64,000 nucleotides of DNA from Microstegium vimineum. Lineage: Eukaryota; Streptophyta; Magnoliopsida; Poales; Poaceae. The translations under genes were made by a program, and so were the position numbers. Below are positions 21,740 through 33,800 of the stretch, one piece after another. How positions within the stretch are numbered: the first letter of the stretch is position 1; each line of letters starts with the position of its first letter. Below the pieces are notes generated by a model. The model was not told the origin of the DNA. It made no database searches and saw only the letters and a list, made by a program, of their open reading frames with translations. The stretch spans positions 42,225,318-42,289,317 of the forward strand of contig CM039119.1 in assembly GCA_022036555.1 (NCBI GenBank), in the 5' to 3' direction.

Positions 21740-22115
21740 GGACCAATCACTTTAATATTTTTTTATCTTGGGCCCTGCATATGTTTTTCGGTACATAGAA
21801 CCTTCTAGAAACGAGTACGAAAAGGGGGCCTGGCAGAGGAGAGAAGGCCAGGACGGGCGCCCTAAGGCCCAGGGTGGCCGCCCCACCCCTGCTGCCTCTT
21901 GCCGCCACCTTTTGCACTCCCAAACCTTCTAGTCTCCCTTATCCGATAAACCTTGCAGAACACTTATCCAACCATTTTTCGGCGAGATTTGCTCCGTAGA
22001 TTCTTCTAGAGGCCGTTTTCCACCCCTATGTAAACAACCCCAGACGTCAGCCATCATCATCATTCAATCTTTCCCTTAGCTCTCGCTTAGAAGCTAGCTA
22101 GATCTCTTTGCTCCC
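21740..22115 (+). other. Athila1 spacer between pol and the downstream ORF
   Basis: Non-coding, with a GC-rich stretch GGGCGCC...GGCCGCCCC around 21850-21890 like the one in the LTR. CCCCTATGTAAACAACCCC at about 22023, followed by a CATCATCATCATTC leader, could be a promoter for the next ORF. That is weak inference. Confidence 0.45.
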
Positions 22116-22745
22116 ATGGCCAGCAACCGCAACACCGATAGGAGGATGGTCCCCTACAGATCCAACCTCGACAAGCTCCCGAAAGAAGATCCAGATGCCA
22201 AAGCTTTAGTCATCATCCACGATGAGCTCCCACTCACCACCATTCCGCCAAAGCAGCAGCGCCATAGCAGATCCTACTACACCTAGCCTGTCCTCCCAGC
22301 ACCGCCGCAACCGCTCCTGCTCAAGGGGCTGAAAGAAGTGCCCATCATCAAGGTACCTGCTAGCACCAAGGTTCTTCCACCAAGACCCAAGGAGAGGGTT
22401 GTAGGAGTGAAGACCCATCGAAATGGAGAGCTCAACCACATCAAGTACACCACCGAGGAAGAACGTCCCTACTTCGAGGGAATCCGGGCACCCAAAGTCA
22501 GATTCGTGCCACCGAAGGACGCCCCGAAACACTCCCTCAATTCCTTCGAGTCATCCCCAAAGCGCCGCAAAACCGTAGCTGACCTAGAGAAAGATTTTCA
22601 TAGTAGAGATGACATGATCATCAGTATCCAAACCTCTCTAATCTTTCTCTCTAGGCAGATCTCAAACCTGAACACCACCACAGAAAACCTTAGGAGCGAC
22701 GTAGATGAGCTTAACAAGAAGATGAAATATTTAGAACGTTGCTAG
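22116..22745 (+). pseudogene. Extra sense ORF downstream of Athila1 pol, coiled-coil C-terminus
   Basis: From ATG 22116 the frame runs 209 codons to TAG at 22743, interrupted only by a TAG at 22284. The start (MASNRNTDRRMVPYRSN) is basic. The middle is Pro/Lys-rich (KVLPPRPKERVVGVKTHR), then SSPKRRKTVADLEKDF looks like a nuclear-localisation-type basic patch. The last 45 residues (IQTSLIFLSRQISNLN, ENLRSDVDELNKKMKYLE) have heptad spacing typical of a coiled coil. There is no signal peptide or membrane segment, so it is not an obvious envelope protein, although its position is that of the Athila env-like ORF. I do not recognise the family. Confidence 0.6.
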
Positions 22746-24133
22746 ATGCTTTAGTTAGTTTTGAGGCATGATTAGATCCATTAGTTAGAAATTAGTTCGA
22801 TTCATTTCCTTTGTAATGCATGCCTCGAATAAATAATAAATAAAGAGTATTTCTATTATTATTGCAGCTTGCTTGTCTCCACTTTGGTATTCAAAAGAAA
22901 AGAAGAAACAAGTATGGGGGAGACCCCCGATGACGAGACAAACAGATTCAACCGCAACGATAAAAATTTTTGGAAACAAACAGAGCAACAACCACACTCG
23001 GCGAAGCAGAGGCCGAGGGGCCACCCCAGCTGGGCGGCAGCCCCACTACCCAGGGCGCCCACCCTAGGCAGAGCACCCCCTGCTCCGTCCGTCGACCACT
23101 CTCAGGTTTGCACCCTGCACGTTACATATTTTCATACATATCTCCAAAATTTAATTCGTGCAGTGAGTTTCCATAAATAAATGCTTTAAAAATGATAAAA
23201 TGCTAAAATATTTACTTAAAACATCTTTATGAAATAGACACACTATATGAAGTTTCCGGGGTCCTGCTATTGTTGAGAATTTATTTAGAAACTCCATGTT
23301 ACTAAAAGTCGTTGTGGAATATAAGATGGTAGAATAAGAGAACTTAATTCTTGATAATCTCTGTCAATTGGAGAATTTCTTTAAATAAATAACTACCATC
23401 CCTTATATGCTTTACACTTACCAATCAAAAGCCAAAAGGCTACTTACTTTGTATTGAGTTTGTTTGAATCGAGTGGATCCTTGTTAGAATTTTATCATAC
23501 TCCCAAGGTCAAGGCTTCATTCATACTTTACAAACACAAAAGATTCACTCTTCCGAAGTAGTATTGCATTAGAGGAATGGGCTATGCAAAAATATTTTAA
23601 TTCGAGGAAATAAAAATGGACAAAAAGTCCGACAACCTCGCAGTAGAATTAGGGTTAGGGGTACATCAGCACCCACTCAAATATATATATATATATATAT
23701 ATAATGATAGCCCATGTCTCCTCTAATAGCAATACACCAGCAAGAGTTGACACAATAATAAAACTTGACCAACAAGTCTTGATCTAAGAGTATGGCATTA
23801 TTCCCCTCGGATCCCGGTTTGAGCAGGAAATACATGCAAGGTAAGTATGCCACATTTACCTATACTTTTTGAGATTCATTTATGAGTGATCTGAGAGCAC
23901 CAGAAAAAAGTAAGCTAAACATGCAAAAACTCCAAGTGACAAGATTGATAGATGAAGGGTCTCTATTTCTAGCTACTTTATTCCTCAATTGCTCATAGTG
24001 ATATGATGACTCTACTAAACTCCCTCAGTATAGGTATAAAAGGAATCTTTCTATTATTGATGTCTCAACCTTAAGCTTATGTTTTAACCATCCTTTTCTC
24101 GAGGACAAGTAAAAGCCTAAGTATGGGGGAGCT
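22746..24133 (+). other. Athila1 3' UTR with internal and terminal polypurine tracts
   Basis: AAGTATGGGGGAG occurs twice: at about 22910 (followed by ACCCCCGATG) and at 24118-24130, directly before the 3' LTR, where it is the functional polypurine tract. Between them lie an (AT)n microsatellite at 23680-23703 and AT-rich sequence related to the Athila UTR fragment at 56879-57547 (for example CTACTTACTTTGTRTTGAGTTT). No gene is supported. Confidence 0.7.
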
Positions 24134-27100
24134 TGTTGACACCTCTTAAGTATCAATTCTAAGTGTCAACTAAGCAGAAGAAAGGATATATTTGCAACAC
24201 ACCACCTAGACATAGGGTTTTAACTGACAGAATTCCATGAGTTTTGGTGTATATCTGTTTCTACAGGGAGACAACTGCAAAATAGCAAAATAGGCCCACA
24301 TGTAAGGATTACATAGACACATAACACCTCCGAATGAAAAAGAGCAATCTAGAAGACTCCAGAACCACCTATTGTCACACCCGGTTTTAAGGTCAAAATC
24401 GAATACACACCATATGTGAGCCCAGGAAGTCAAATCTCACATATAGCCACAAATTAAGGAAGTATCAAAAGACAATACTTAAATACATAACATATAAGGT
24501 CAAAGGATAACCTCAACACAACAAACATCGGAAAGATGACTCCGATCTTCAGGCGAAGGCTCCAACTTCACAGGGACAACTGACTGGTTGATCACAAGCC
24601 TAACTCCTTTAACTCTTGCTCTTTGCAATCTGGTATGGTTGATAAGGCAAGGGTGAGCACTTAAAGTACTCAGCAAGAATAACATAGGGTTATGAAGCTC
24701 AAAAGGCTGACACTGGCTTACTGCGGTTGCTTTTAACTTGGTCAAGTTTTAACAACAATTATCTTTAGTTATGCTTAACCCAGTTGATAACCACATGATA
24801 ATTAATGAAACAATCTCATATATCATATCTCCAAACTTACCATCATAAGTTGTTCAACAACATGAGTATCTAACACTATGAGTTTTCTGAGCCGCTCGTG
24901 ACCGTGAGCACGGCTATCATGATAGTTTTACACTCTGCAGAGGTTATGCACTTTACCCACAAGCCGTGTTGCCCATATACCTAGGATCATGACTCCCAAA
25001 ACACTTCCAAGGTGAGCGGGCAGGGTACACTATGAAGTCTTTCAAAAGCCCTTTCTAGCATGTAGCGGACCCTACGAACCCAATGCAAAGGGGTATATGG
25101 GACACCCCAATGGTACCACCCGCAGCGGTCCCCATACAAGCTATACCCCATAACTAGCTCGACAAAGGTGCCTTTCACGAACCACAAGCATGCTAGTCCA
25201 AACTTCATACTTAACTAAAGCCAGAGCCATTATAGCACTCATGGTTGCATTTAAGTCCCAGCTTTTGCCCTACAGTGGGGTCCTATTCCATGTTGTTATA
25301 AAAGCCAATTTTAATCAACGTTGCATATATCCATTAGTCAATTTTCAACTCAAGATTCTTCATGTTCAGCATAGCAAAATTACCCATATGCATAGTAACC
25401 CATTGGTGACAAGGTAAAAGGGATAACAAAGCTACGATATAGATCTAATAGGAATCAAAATTAGACACATGCAATATGACTAGATTGATTAAGGTGAATA
25501 AGTAACAAGGATGATCCCATGTTATACTTGCCTTAAACTCTTAGATCCTTTCTTCACTTGATTCTCGATCTTCTAATGACTTCTTCTTGATCTCCACGTA
25601 AATCTCACCGATTGGACAAGATCATAAACACCACACAAGCAGCTGAAAAAACATGCATAGCATACAATAGATCTATTCAGAACAATACACCAATCAATGA
25701 AAAAGGTTTAAAAGAGACCTACGCCTTTCTATGATTACACAGACGTGAGAATCACGCTAATCGGATCTATAGCGGAAAAGAAACGACTACTGGAAGATTA
25801 GCTTTAAAAGAAAACTAGGCTTCATTTATTTTATCTATATAAAAAGCATATATTGGATACTTCAGAGAAATACCAAAATTAGATTAAGTCACTTTATATT
25901 TTATTAGAAAAACAAGATTTAAACTAAATACATTTTGTTTTATGAAAAGCCGAGGTGGAAACCCTAATCCATTTTAATTGGAAACCCATTGAATATAGAT
26001 TAATCAATTATCATTTTATTTGGAATATTAAAACATGATTAATATTGTTACTATCATGTAGATTATTACGTTACGAAACCAACGCAACTAGAATGGGACA
26101 AAACAGATCTAAACGAAGGAGATATGATTTAAATAAGATTTAGATATTAAACTTAGAATTTAAAAAGACAATAACTAATAAATATTTTTTTTAAAGTTTG
26201 AAAACAGAGTTTATTATGGTTTCATCATGTAGATTATGTCAGTATGAATCTAACATAACTTATTTGGATCAAAACGGAGCTAGATTTTATTGATTTTTGG
26301 GAGTTGGAAAACATTAAGTATTTAATTTAACAAACTATGAAATATTTATAAAGTTTAATTTAGTTCTAAACATATTATTTATAATATTCAACTCCATGAA
26401 GAAGGGATAGACCACCAGAGGTGTTCTGCCATGGATGGCTCACGATGATTGTATTCATTTCATGTGTGTATTTTTTTATTGTATTTTCTGATTTATTTTT
26501 GTAAAGGAAAACGACCAGTAAACCTATCCACGAGGTCATCTCATGTCATCAAGCTATCTAGGAATCGAAATATCAATGAGCTGGGCAGAGAACGTCCGCA
26601 CGGCACATGGCCGGTCTGGGAGCTCGCCGGAGCGGCTCAACCGAGAGCTAGAGGGCTTGGTTTTGAGGAGAAAAAGGTCGGGGAGGTAGAGGGGGAGATG
26701 GCGATCTCACCTGAGGTGAAGAGGACGACCGGAGAGGTGCAGTGGCGACCGGCAACGAGCAAGGCGGCGGCAAGCTCCCTGCAGATGCCAATGAGACGGT
26801 GGCGAGCGCAACAGGGCAAGTGGGAGAGGTTCGGCGAGTTCGGAAGAACTTCCCGAAGCTCGGTGATCTCCTTATGGTGGTGGCAAAGCACAGAGCGAGC
26901 TCAGCGGCGTGAGTAGGCGGTTGCAGATTCAGAGGCATTCACGAGGCCGAGCGTCTCATCGGCAGAACGGGCGGCTGCGGCGGTTGCGAGCAGCTGCGCT
27001 ACTAGAGCACGACGCGAGGCGAGGCGGCTCGGTAGTAGATGGATAAGATAGCGTGGGGTTAGTGCTATATATAGCGGAGGATAGGGGAGCAGTCCGGGGC

Positions 27101-28691
27101 ACGTATGCACGCCTGGACGCGAGACAGACGCGGAGACGCAGCGTCCGAGCCGGAGCAGAGTCCACGGCGGACGGAGGAAGAAGAAACGAGGCTGACGTGT
27201 GGGGACGTGGTGTCAGCGGCTCATGCTAGGCGCCAGCGTGGCTACGGGCCGGGAAGGGAGAGGCCGGGCGTGGCCGCACACTTATGCGGGGCAGAACCAG
27301 ACTCTGCTTCGGCGGAGTCTGTGTCGACGCCGAGTGGAGGAAGGGGAAGACCCCGACAGGTGGGGTCACCGTGTCGGCGACAGAAGGAGAGAAGGGAAAG
27401 GGGAGGGCTCCTGCGCGGATGGGCCGGCGCGAGCTGGGCCGATGCGGGGAAGGAAGGGCCTTCGGGAGAGAGGGAAAAAGGGAGCAGGCCGAGAAGAGCG
27501 GATCGGGCCAGCAGGCCAAAAAGGAGAGAGGGAGAGAAGGGAAGCCTTTTCCAATTTTCTTTCCTTTCATTTGTTTTTCCAAAACAATTTTTCAAATCAT
27601 TTGAATCGTTTTTGAGCTTAAGCAAAAACCAATCAATACAATAAAAATAAATGCAACAGAATGAATGCACAAACATGTTGCTATCTCTAGGGTAAATTTT
27701 ACTTTGTTGAAAATGTTTTTATTTCCCAACATTTTCATGAGCACAAAATTCAAAATTAATTAAATTTTAACCTATTTTCAAAATTCAAATTTTTGGGTGT
27801 TACACCTATCACCAGGGTAGGGCGGGCACCCTCCCCCTTAGGGCGACCGCCCAGGGCCTGTGGCCAATCACAGTCCACTTCGTGGATTAGGGTTCCACCG
27901 CCTTTGAGGTTTAATCTAAACCCTCCATTAAGGTCGGTTTGATCCGACGGTTGATGATCATTTGAGGAGGCTATATAAGGAGGAACCCTACCCCCTGGCA
28001 AAGGGCAATCCATTATTCATTTACATATTTTTCAGAGAGGATTTGCCAGAGAAGATCCCTCACGAGTCTATTCTCTAGGGCTTAGCATACAAGAGAAACT
28101 ATCCTTAGTTTCTATGTGAGATTAGAGTTTACTCTTCTAGATTGAGAGAGTTAGAGTGGAGGTGTGGATTGGAGGAAGCCCGGCCTATCAGTGTCTCCTC
28201 TCCAGTTTGTATCGACGGGATCAAGACTCCTAACCCGAGGCTTGCTCCTAGGATTTCTTCAGTAATTCGACTTCTAATTCTAGTAAGTTCCCTGTTTATT
28301 ATTCTTTGGTTTGTGAGTTTACTTTATTCTCTTCGCGTAGAGAGTAGGGTAATCATCTCTAGCGTAAACGTGGTGTTTGGGCTAGGATACTCATAGATAT
28401 CCCATATCTAGCCTTATCTGTGGTAGTAGCTCGGAAAGTGACAATTCCGTAGATACCTTTGGAACCCATAATCCCATTAGAAGGACCGGTAGGGTTTCAT
28501 AGGCCGCGTGTTAAGCATCCTCTGAGGTGTCTCTTATCACGATGGTTCTCCCCAATAGGACAATAGATCATATCTTATATAGACTAGAACGAGACTACAG
28601 TTGCGATCTTCTCTAATCGCTCATATCAAGATCACCTTGTTTGTAGCCTAAAGGTTAATAGCGTAGATTTGGTTAGTCAGATGCATCCTTT
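24134..28691 (+). repeat. 3' LTR of Athila1, interrupted and 3'-truncated
   Basis: It starts TGTTGACACCTCTTAAG and matches the 5' LTR in blocks 24134-24372 and 27805-28691. The insertion SL1 separates the blocks. It retains the uninterrupted hAT target site and the 63 bases missing from the 5' LTR. The last roughly 120 bases of the LTR are absent; copia gag follows at 28692. Confidence 0.87.
24373..27804 (-). mobile_element. Solo LTR SL1 of a chromodomain-type (Tekay/Del-like) gypsy
   Basis: The ends are TGTCACACCC and GGGTGTTACA, inverted with one mismatch. CCTAT is duplicated at 24368-24372 and 27805-27809. There is no internal coding domain, and the 3.4-kb length and GC-rich block (26590-27540) are typical of long Tekay-type LTRs. 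SL2 at 30810-34432 is the same family in inverted orientation: the end TGTCACACCCGGTTTTAAGG matches SL2's right end reversed. Strand is assigned from the start TGTAACACC and the position of the GC-rich block. Confidence 0.85.
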
Positions 28692-28842
28692 AATTATTCA
28701 TCTATCTCTAACCATGAACATAAGCCTCTCTTTCATGTACCCACGGGCAAGTTGCCTCATTTCGATGGGACTAACTTTGGCAAGTGGAAACACTTGATGA
28801 AGGCTTATCTTGTAGGTCTTCACCCCGCTGCTTGGGAGATAC
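28692..28842 (+). pseudogene. N-terminal fragment of copia gag
   Basis: The plus-strand frame reads HVPTGKLPHFDGTNFGKWKH and then LMKAYLVGLHPAAWEI, the conserved start of SIRE-type copia gag. It continues exactly with LHKGCEPP at 40129 when the chromodomain element and one GATAC are removed. The left border is the deletion junction with the Athila1 LTR, so start codon, leader and primer site are gone. Confidence 0.85.
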
Positions 28843-29876
28843 TGTGACAGAACCTCTTAAGACAGGGCCCACTTGCCAGGATTAATAGTCCATCCGACTT
28901 AATCCAAGACAGATGATCCAAGTCTTAATCAATTCGTCAGGTGTCGCCACTTTGCAGCGGGTCATCCACCTCTTTCCGAACAGGATCATCCTCATCACAA
29001 ACATTGCAGAAGTAATACAATAATTTAATTTACATCAAAGTAGCAGAAATTTGAAGTCATATTACAAACCATAGGTTTTTGAAACATAGCATAGTGTCAT
29101 ACGATATTATTACATCAAGCCAGTGATAGAGTTTAAACAAAGCAACCGAGGTACTCTTGCCTAAGAGTCAAGCAAAGACAATTTATTCTTCATCTTCATC
29201 TACAGTGACAACGGTCAAGCAGCACGAGGCTACACAGACCGGGTTATGACCCTCATCTGCAACAGGGGTTAACAAACCCTAAGTACGGGAGTACTCAACA
29301 AGACTTATCCGATAAATGAAAATATTTGTTGGACAAAAGGTATGCAAGTCATAGGATTCAAGGTGTGGTTTGCAAGAATCAAGTATTTTTCATAAATGAG
29401 CAATTATAAAAGAATTGAAATTCATTTACTTTGTTCATAAGATTACTCAAGTACCGACCTAGATTTATGATCGATAACAAGGTAATAAACCATCTATGAA
29501 AGGAAACATCAAGTATCCAGTTTAAATATATTACTACGATGTGGTAGTCAGAGTCGTGAAAAACTCAAAACAACACTTTTGCAATTGAAATAGAGCTCTA
29601 CAACATTGCTTTAACAACCATATGCAAATTCTTTTTAGATTTTGAAAACCATGTTTAGGGTTTGATCCACCTCCTTTGGAAATTAGGGTTTGGAAAAGAA
29701 TTTGAAAATTTGAATTTGAAATCACACTAAGCATTCACACAATTGAGCCAAACACAAACAAGTAAACTCATTTTAGTTCAATGCATAGCAAGGTTCTCAA
29801 ACAAGTGAATGATGCTTAGTGCATATGATGACATGATCAAGTTTTAATTAAGCACTTAAACACTAGGGGTGTTACA
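28843..29876 (-). repeat. 3' LTR of the chromodomain element, internally deleted
   Basis: It is near-identical to both ends of the right LTR (about seven differences over the first 380 bases by eye) but lacks about 2.92 kb that the right LTR carries at 36902-39823. The junction at 29558 shows only a TG microhomology. The following sequence on the plus strand, CCCTTCCCCCTTAAAG, is the reversed polypurine tract. Confidence 0.88.
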
Positions 29877-30064
29877 ACCCTTCCCCCTTAAAGAAATCTT
29901 GTCTCGAGATTTAGGAGTGTAAACAAAGTAATGGAAAAGGAAATGTGTCAAACACCTTCTCTTTCTCATTTCTCATATTACAACTATGACCAGGGTTTAC
30001 AAAACAACTCAAACTATAGAAGCATAAAACTCTGGGAAATTCTCTTAAGAAAATCTTCAGATTC

Positions 30065-30804
30065 TCAAGTAGCTTCTTCTTCTGAGTGCTGGTTCCAATG
30101 AACTTTATAGAACTTGATGGTCTTGCAACGAGTAGTTCGATCTTTTCTATCAAGAACTTTTACAGGATACTTAGAGTATGTCACATCAGGTTCTAACTGC
30201 ACTCCTTCAACTTCAACAACCACATCCATAACTTGAAGACACTTCTTCGATTGAGATACGTGAAACACATCATGAACGGCGGAGAGAATTTCCGGCAATT
30301 TCAAACGATAATTCACCTTGCCAATGCGTTCTAGAACTGGAAATGGACCGACATAGCGAGGTGCTAACTTGCCTTTTACTCCAAACCTAGAGATTCCTTT
30401 CATAGGTGTGACTTTTAAGTACACATGATCTCCTGGCTGATATTGAAGTGGCCTTCTCCTTTTGTCTGCATAGCTCTTCTGCCTTGATTGAGCTACTTCA
30501 AGATTGATGCGGATCTGCTTAACTTTATCTTCAGCTTCCTTAACTAAGTCGACACCAAAGAACTCACGTTCCCCGAGTTCCGACCAATTAAGAGGAGTTC
30601 TACAACCTCGACCATACAAAGCTTCAAATGGTGACATTTTTATGCTTTGCTGGTAACTATTGCTGTAAGAGAACTCTGCCAAAGGCAAGCATTCATCCCA
30701 TTTCTCGGCAAAGTTAAGCACACAACATCTCAATAGATCTTCAAGAATCTGATTCACTCGTTCTGTTTGATCATCAGTTTGCGGATGATAAGCGGTGCTA
30801 TACA
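30065..30804 (-). pseudogene. Integrase C-terminal half with chromodomain
   Basis: The minus-strand frame reads YSTAYHPQTDDQTERVNQ (catalytic Glu of the DDE core), FSYSNSYQQSIKMSPFEALYG, the GPY/F region (GKLAPRYVGPFPVLERIGKV, YRLKLPE, VHDVFHVSQ) and a chromodomain-like tail (YPVKVLDRKDRTTRCKTIKF, KVHWNQHSEEEAT). The chromodomain would tether integration to modified histones. A TGA replaces the conserved Trp after EEAT, so the domain is cut short. The N-terminal half lies beyond SL2 at 34438-35084. Confidence 0.88.
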
Positions 30805-30809
30805 GAAGT

Positions 30810-33800
30810 TGTAACACCCCAAATTTTGCTTTCTGGAAAATAGAGCTAAAATGATTTAATTCTGAATATTGTGGTCATGATAATGTAGAAAATTAAAAAC
30901 TTTTTAATAATTTAAACTTGCTAGAGCTAGCAACATGTTTGTGCACTCATGAATTTGCATATGATTTAACGTTTGTGTGGTTTTGTTAAAACTCAAAGAA
31001 CTTCAAAAGGTTTCAAAATCTCTTTTCAAAGTCTAATTGAAATTCGTTTTGGAAAATCAGTTTTCAGAAAGAAAAAAAAGGGAAAACCTTTTCTTTTCCC
31101 CCTCTCCCCTTTTGGCCCGCTCGAGCAGTGGCCCATCCGGCCTGCGTCCACCCTTCCCCCGCCCCCCCCCCCCCCCCGCGCTCGTCTTGGCCCAACCCCG
31201 CCAACCCAGCCCCGCGGTCCACAGGCCTGCCTGGCCTGCTCGGCCCTTCCCTCCCCCTGCTTGGGCCTCTCGGCCCCACACCTCGCCTCCGCGCGGCCGG
31301 CACCATCGCTTCCTCCCCCGCTCGCTTCCACCCCGGGACCGCCAGTCAGCGCGCCCCAGCCGCTGACCGCCCGGCCCCGCCTGGCAGCCACCCCACCCCT
31401 TCCCCTTCCTCCCTCTCGGTGGAATGGCAGCGCCGCCACCCGCCCCTTCCGTTTCCGTAACTGGCGCCATGAGTGGCCATCAAGGCCACTCCGGCGCTGT
31501 TATCGCCCCTGGGCGCACCCGAACCCCCTCACCTCCCCACCCGAGCCCTATCGCTTTGCCGGAGCTCTGCCCTGATCCGAGCCATCGTCATCGCCGTCAC
31601 TGTGGCTCGCCGAGGCAAGCTTCTCCGGCCTCACTGAGGTCTCGGGTGAGCTCTCCATCGCATTGGCTTCCTCCCCGTCCCCTCGCAGTCGCCGTGGGAG
31701 CACCGCAGTGCCCTCCCGCCGTGCACTACGGAGCTCCAAAGCTCCATCCATGGAGCTCCGCCGCGGCCGAGCTCTCCCGCAACTCCTCCGTCCTCGCCAT
31801 GGACGTGCTCGCCAACGCCTCCGCACCGTCCCCGGCTCCTCGCCTTCGCCTAAGGGGCTCTGCAGCGCCTTCCCGCCTCGCGTCGGCGAGCTTAAAGCGC
31901 CGCTATGGCGTCCCACCGCGGCAACACTGCCCCACAGCCACGCCGCCTTCACCGAGGCCTCGGTCGGCCACGCTGCCACCCCAGATCCCTCCCCGACCCC
32001 TCTCCGTGGCCCGCGAAGCCCCGCAGCGCTGTTTTGGCGGCGCGCCGGCGAGCCCGCGCTGCGCCCATGACGTGCCGTCGTGACACGGCGCCGTCCCAGC
32101 GTCCCAGCACGTGCGCCCCTCCCTGTGTCGTTCGATCTGGCACGGACGGCCAGGATTAGAAGATGACGGGGTATGCACCCCCGGTCCACCATGGACCGGT
32201 GGACCGAGCCCCTCCACACGTGGTCCACGCCGCTCCCGTGGACCCGCCTAGTCCCAAGCCGCCACGTGGCACCCGGCTGGCCCCGCACCGCAGCAACCGC
32301 AGTCCTAAAGCGTCTTCCGGCTTTAAGCTTTCTGCCTTGGAAAGCGTATTTCCTCTCGGTAATTGTTTATTTCGAAAATTAATTGAAAATCCAGTAATTA
32401 CAGTTTTGCCACTCCTTTTGAAATGCTTCTAAAAGATGCGTTTTAAATCCGTTTTCAACCAAACAAGTTGCGTTAGATTCGTAGAGTTGTTTTCTACATG
32501 TTAAAATAAAAATCAACTCTATTTTCAAACTTTTAAAATGTTTATATTTTAAATGCTTTTAAATTTGTGTTTTAAATTCATAAAACTTGTTTAAATCATA
32601 TCTCCTTCGTTTTAAATCCAAATTGACTCGTTCAAGTTGCGTTAGTTTTGTAAAATCGCTATCTACGCAGTAGTGTTCTTTAATACCATGTTAATAGTTA
32701 TTTAATTTCATGTTTAATCCATAATCTTGATTAAAGACTATGCAATATGCTTTATAAAATGAAATATGTATAGTTCCACTTCGGTTTTCAAAATCTAAAT
32801 ATAAGTTTGACTTAATCCAACTTAGGTATTTCTCTGAAATACCTTATTCATCCTTTTTCATAACTAAAACTAATAAAGCTCTTAGTTCTCTTTTCCAAAG
32901 TTAATCTTCCGTTAGCTGTAGCTTGATCACCGTAGCTCCGTCTAGCGTGTTCTTCGCGTCTTCGTGATCGTAGAGACGCGTAGTTTTCTTTTAAAGCCTT
33001 TTTCATTGATTGGTGTATTGTTCTAAATAGATATGTATGTATGCTATGTATGTTTGATCAGGTGTTTGAGTGGTGTTTATGATCTTGTCCAATCGGTGAG
33101 TGATACGTTGGTGATCAAGAAGAATGATGTTTCGAAAGATCTTTTGAAGAAGTTAATCTTTTGAAGAAAGTTGATCTTGGAAGAAGGATCTGAGTTCAAG
33201 GCAAGTATATCCTATGGTTTCCTTGTTACCTAGCAAACTCAATTCACTTGTAATACATATGCATGTGTCTATTTTACTCAAACCCTAGTGATATACCTGG
33301 AAATACTTGTACCACATATCCTTGTTACCTATGGGGGTTTAAGCATGATAAGTTTATTGTATAGCTATGCTACGCTCAACTTCATTATATGAACTTGGAT
33401 AATGGAAGGATGGACTCATGATCGAAATGATAATGTTTTTCCTAAAATTGACAAGGAGGGGGCTGGAGATGCATTTTATTCCCATATGCTCCAGTACCTC
33501 TCTATAAGGTTTGTACTTGGGACAGACAACCCAGGAAGTCCGTACAACCATGAGGATTACATGGCTCTGATCTTAGTCGTAAAGCTAGTTTGCTCTAGCT
33601 TGTTAGTAGTTACAAAACTCGTAGCGCAGAGGGGCGCTTCGGGTTAAGAATGGTTCTCTTGCCTGTCTTGATGTGCCTTGGAGGCTGCGGTCTTTTTAGA
33701 GAGTCGTCTTGAAGGGGGCCCCATTCGCGTGGCTACTAACTTGTTAGAGTGGCTAGTGTAAGACTTCGTAGTGAACCCTGCCGGCTTACCTTGGTAGTGA

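Larger units (their letters stand above)
12189..28691 (+). mobile_element. Athila-lineage Ty3/gypsy retrotransposon (Athila1)
   Basis: The element has two related LTRs beginning TGTTGACACCTCTTAAG (12189 and 24134), a primer-binding site TGGCGCCGTTGCCGGGG after the first, gag-pol on the plus strand and the polypurine tract AAGTATGGGGGAGCTT before the second. These are standard Athila features. A hAT transposon sits in the 5' LTR and a solo LTR in the 3' LTR. The 3' LTR is truncated at 28691, where sequence equivalent to 5' LTR positions after about 17083 is missing and copia gag begins. The coding region carries several stops and frameshifts, so the copy is dead. Confidence 0.9.

Noticed and set aside
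23648..23660. AGGGTTAGGG word resembling the plant telomere repeat
   Set aside because: A single imperfect copy within an Athila UTR; no array.
26449..27676. ORFs of 80-180 aa on both strands in SL1
   Set aside because: They lie in the GC-rich LTR block, overlap each other, and have no recognisable motifs.
31026..32288. Long overlapping ORFs up to 246 aa on both strands in the GC-rich part of SL2
   Set aside because: Ala/Pro/Arg/Ser-rich translations in several frames at once are a composition effect of stop-poor GC-rich LTR DNA; no domain is recognisable.
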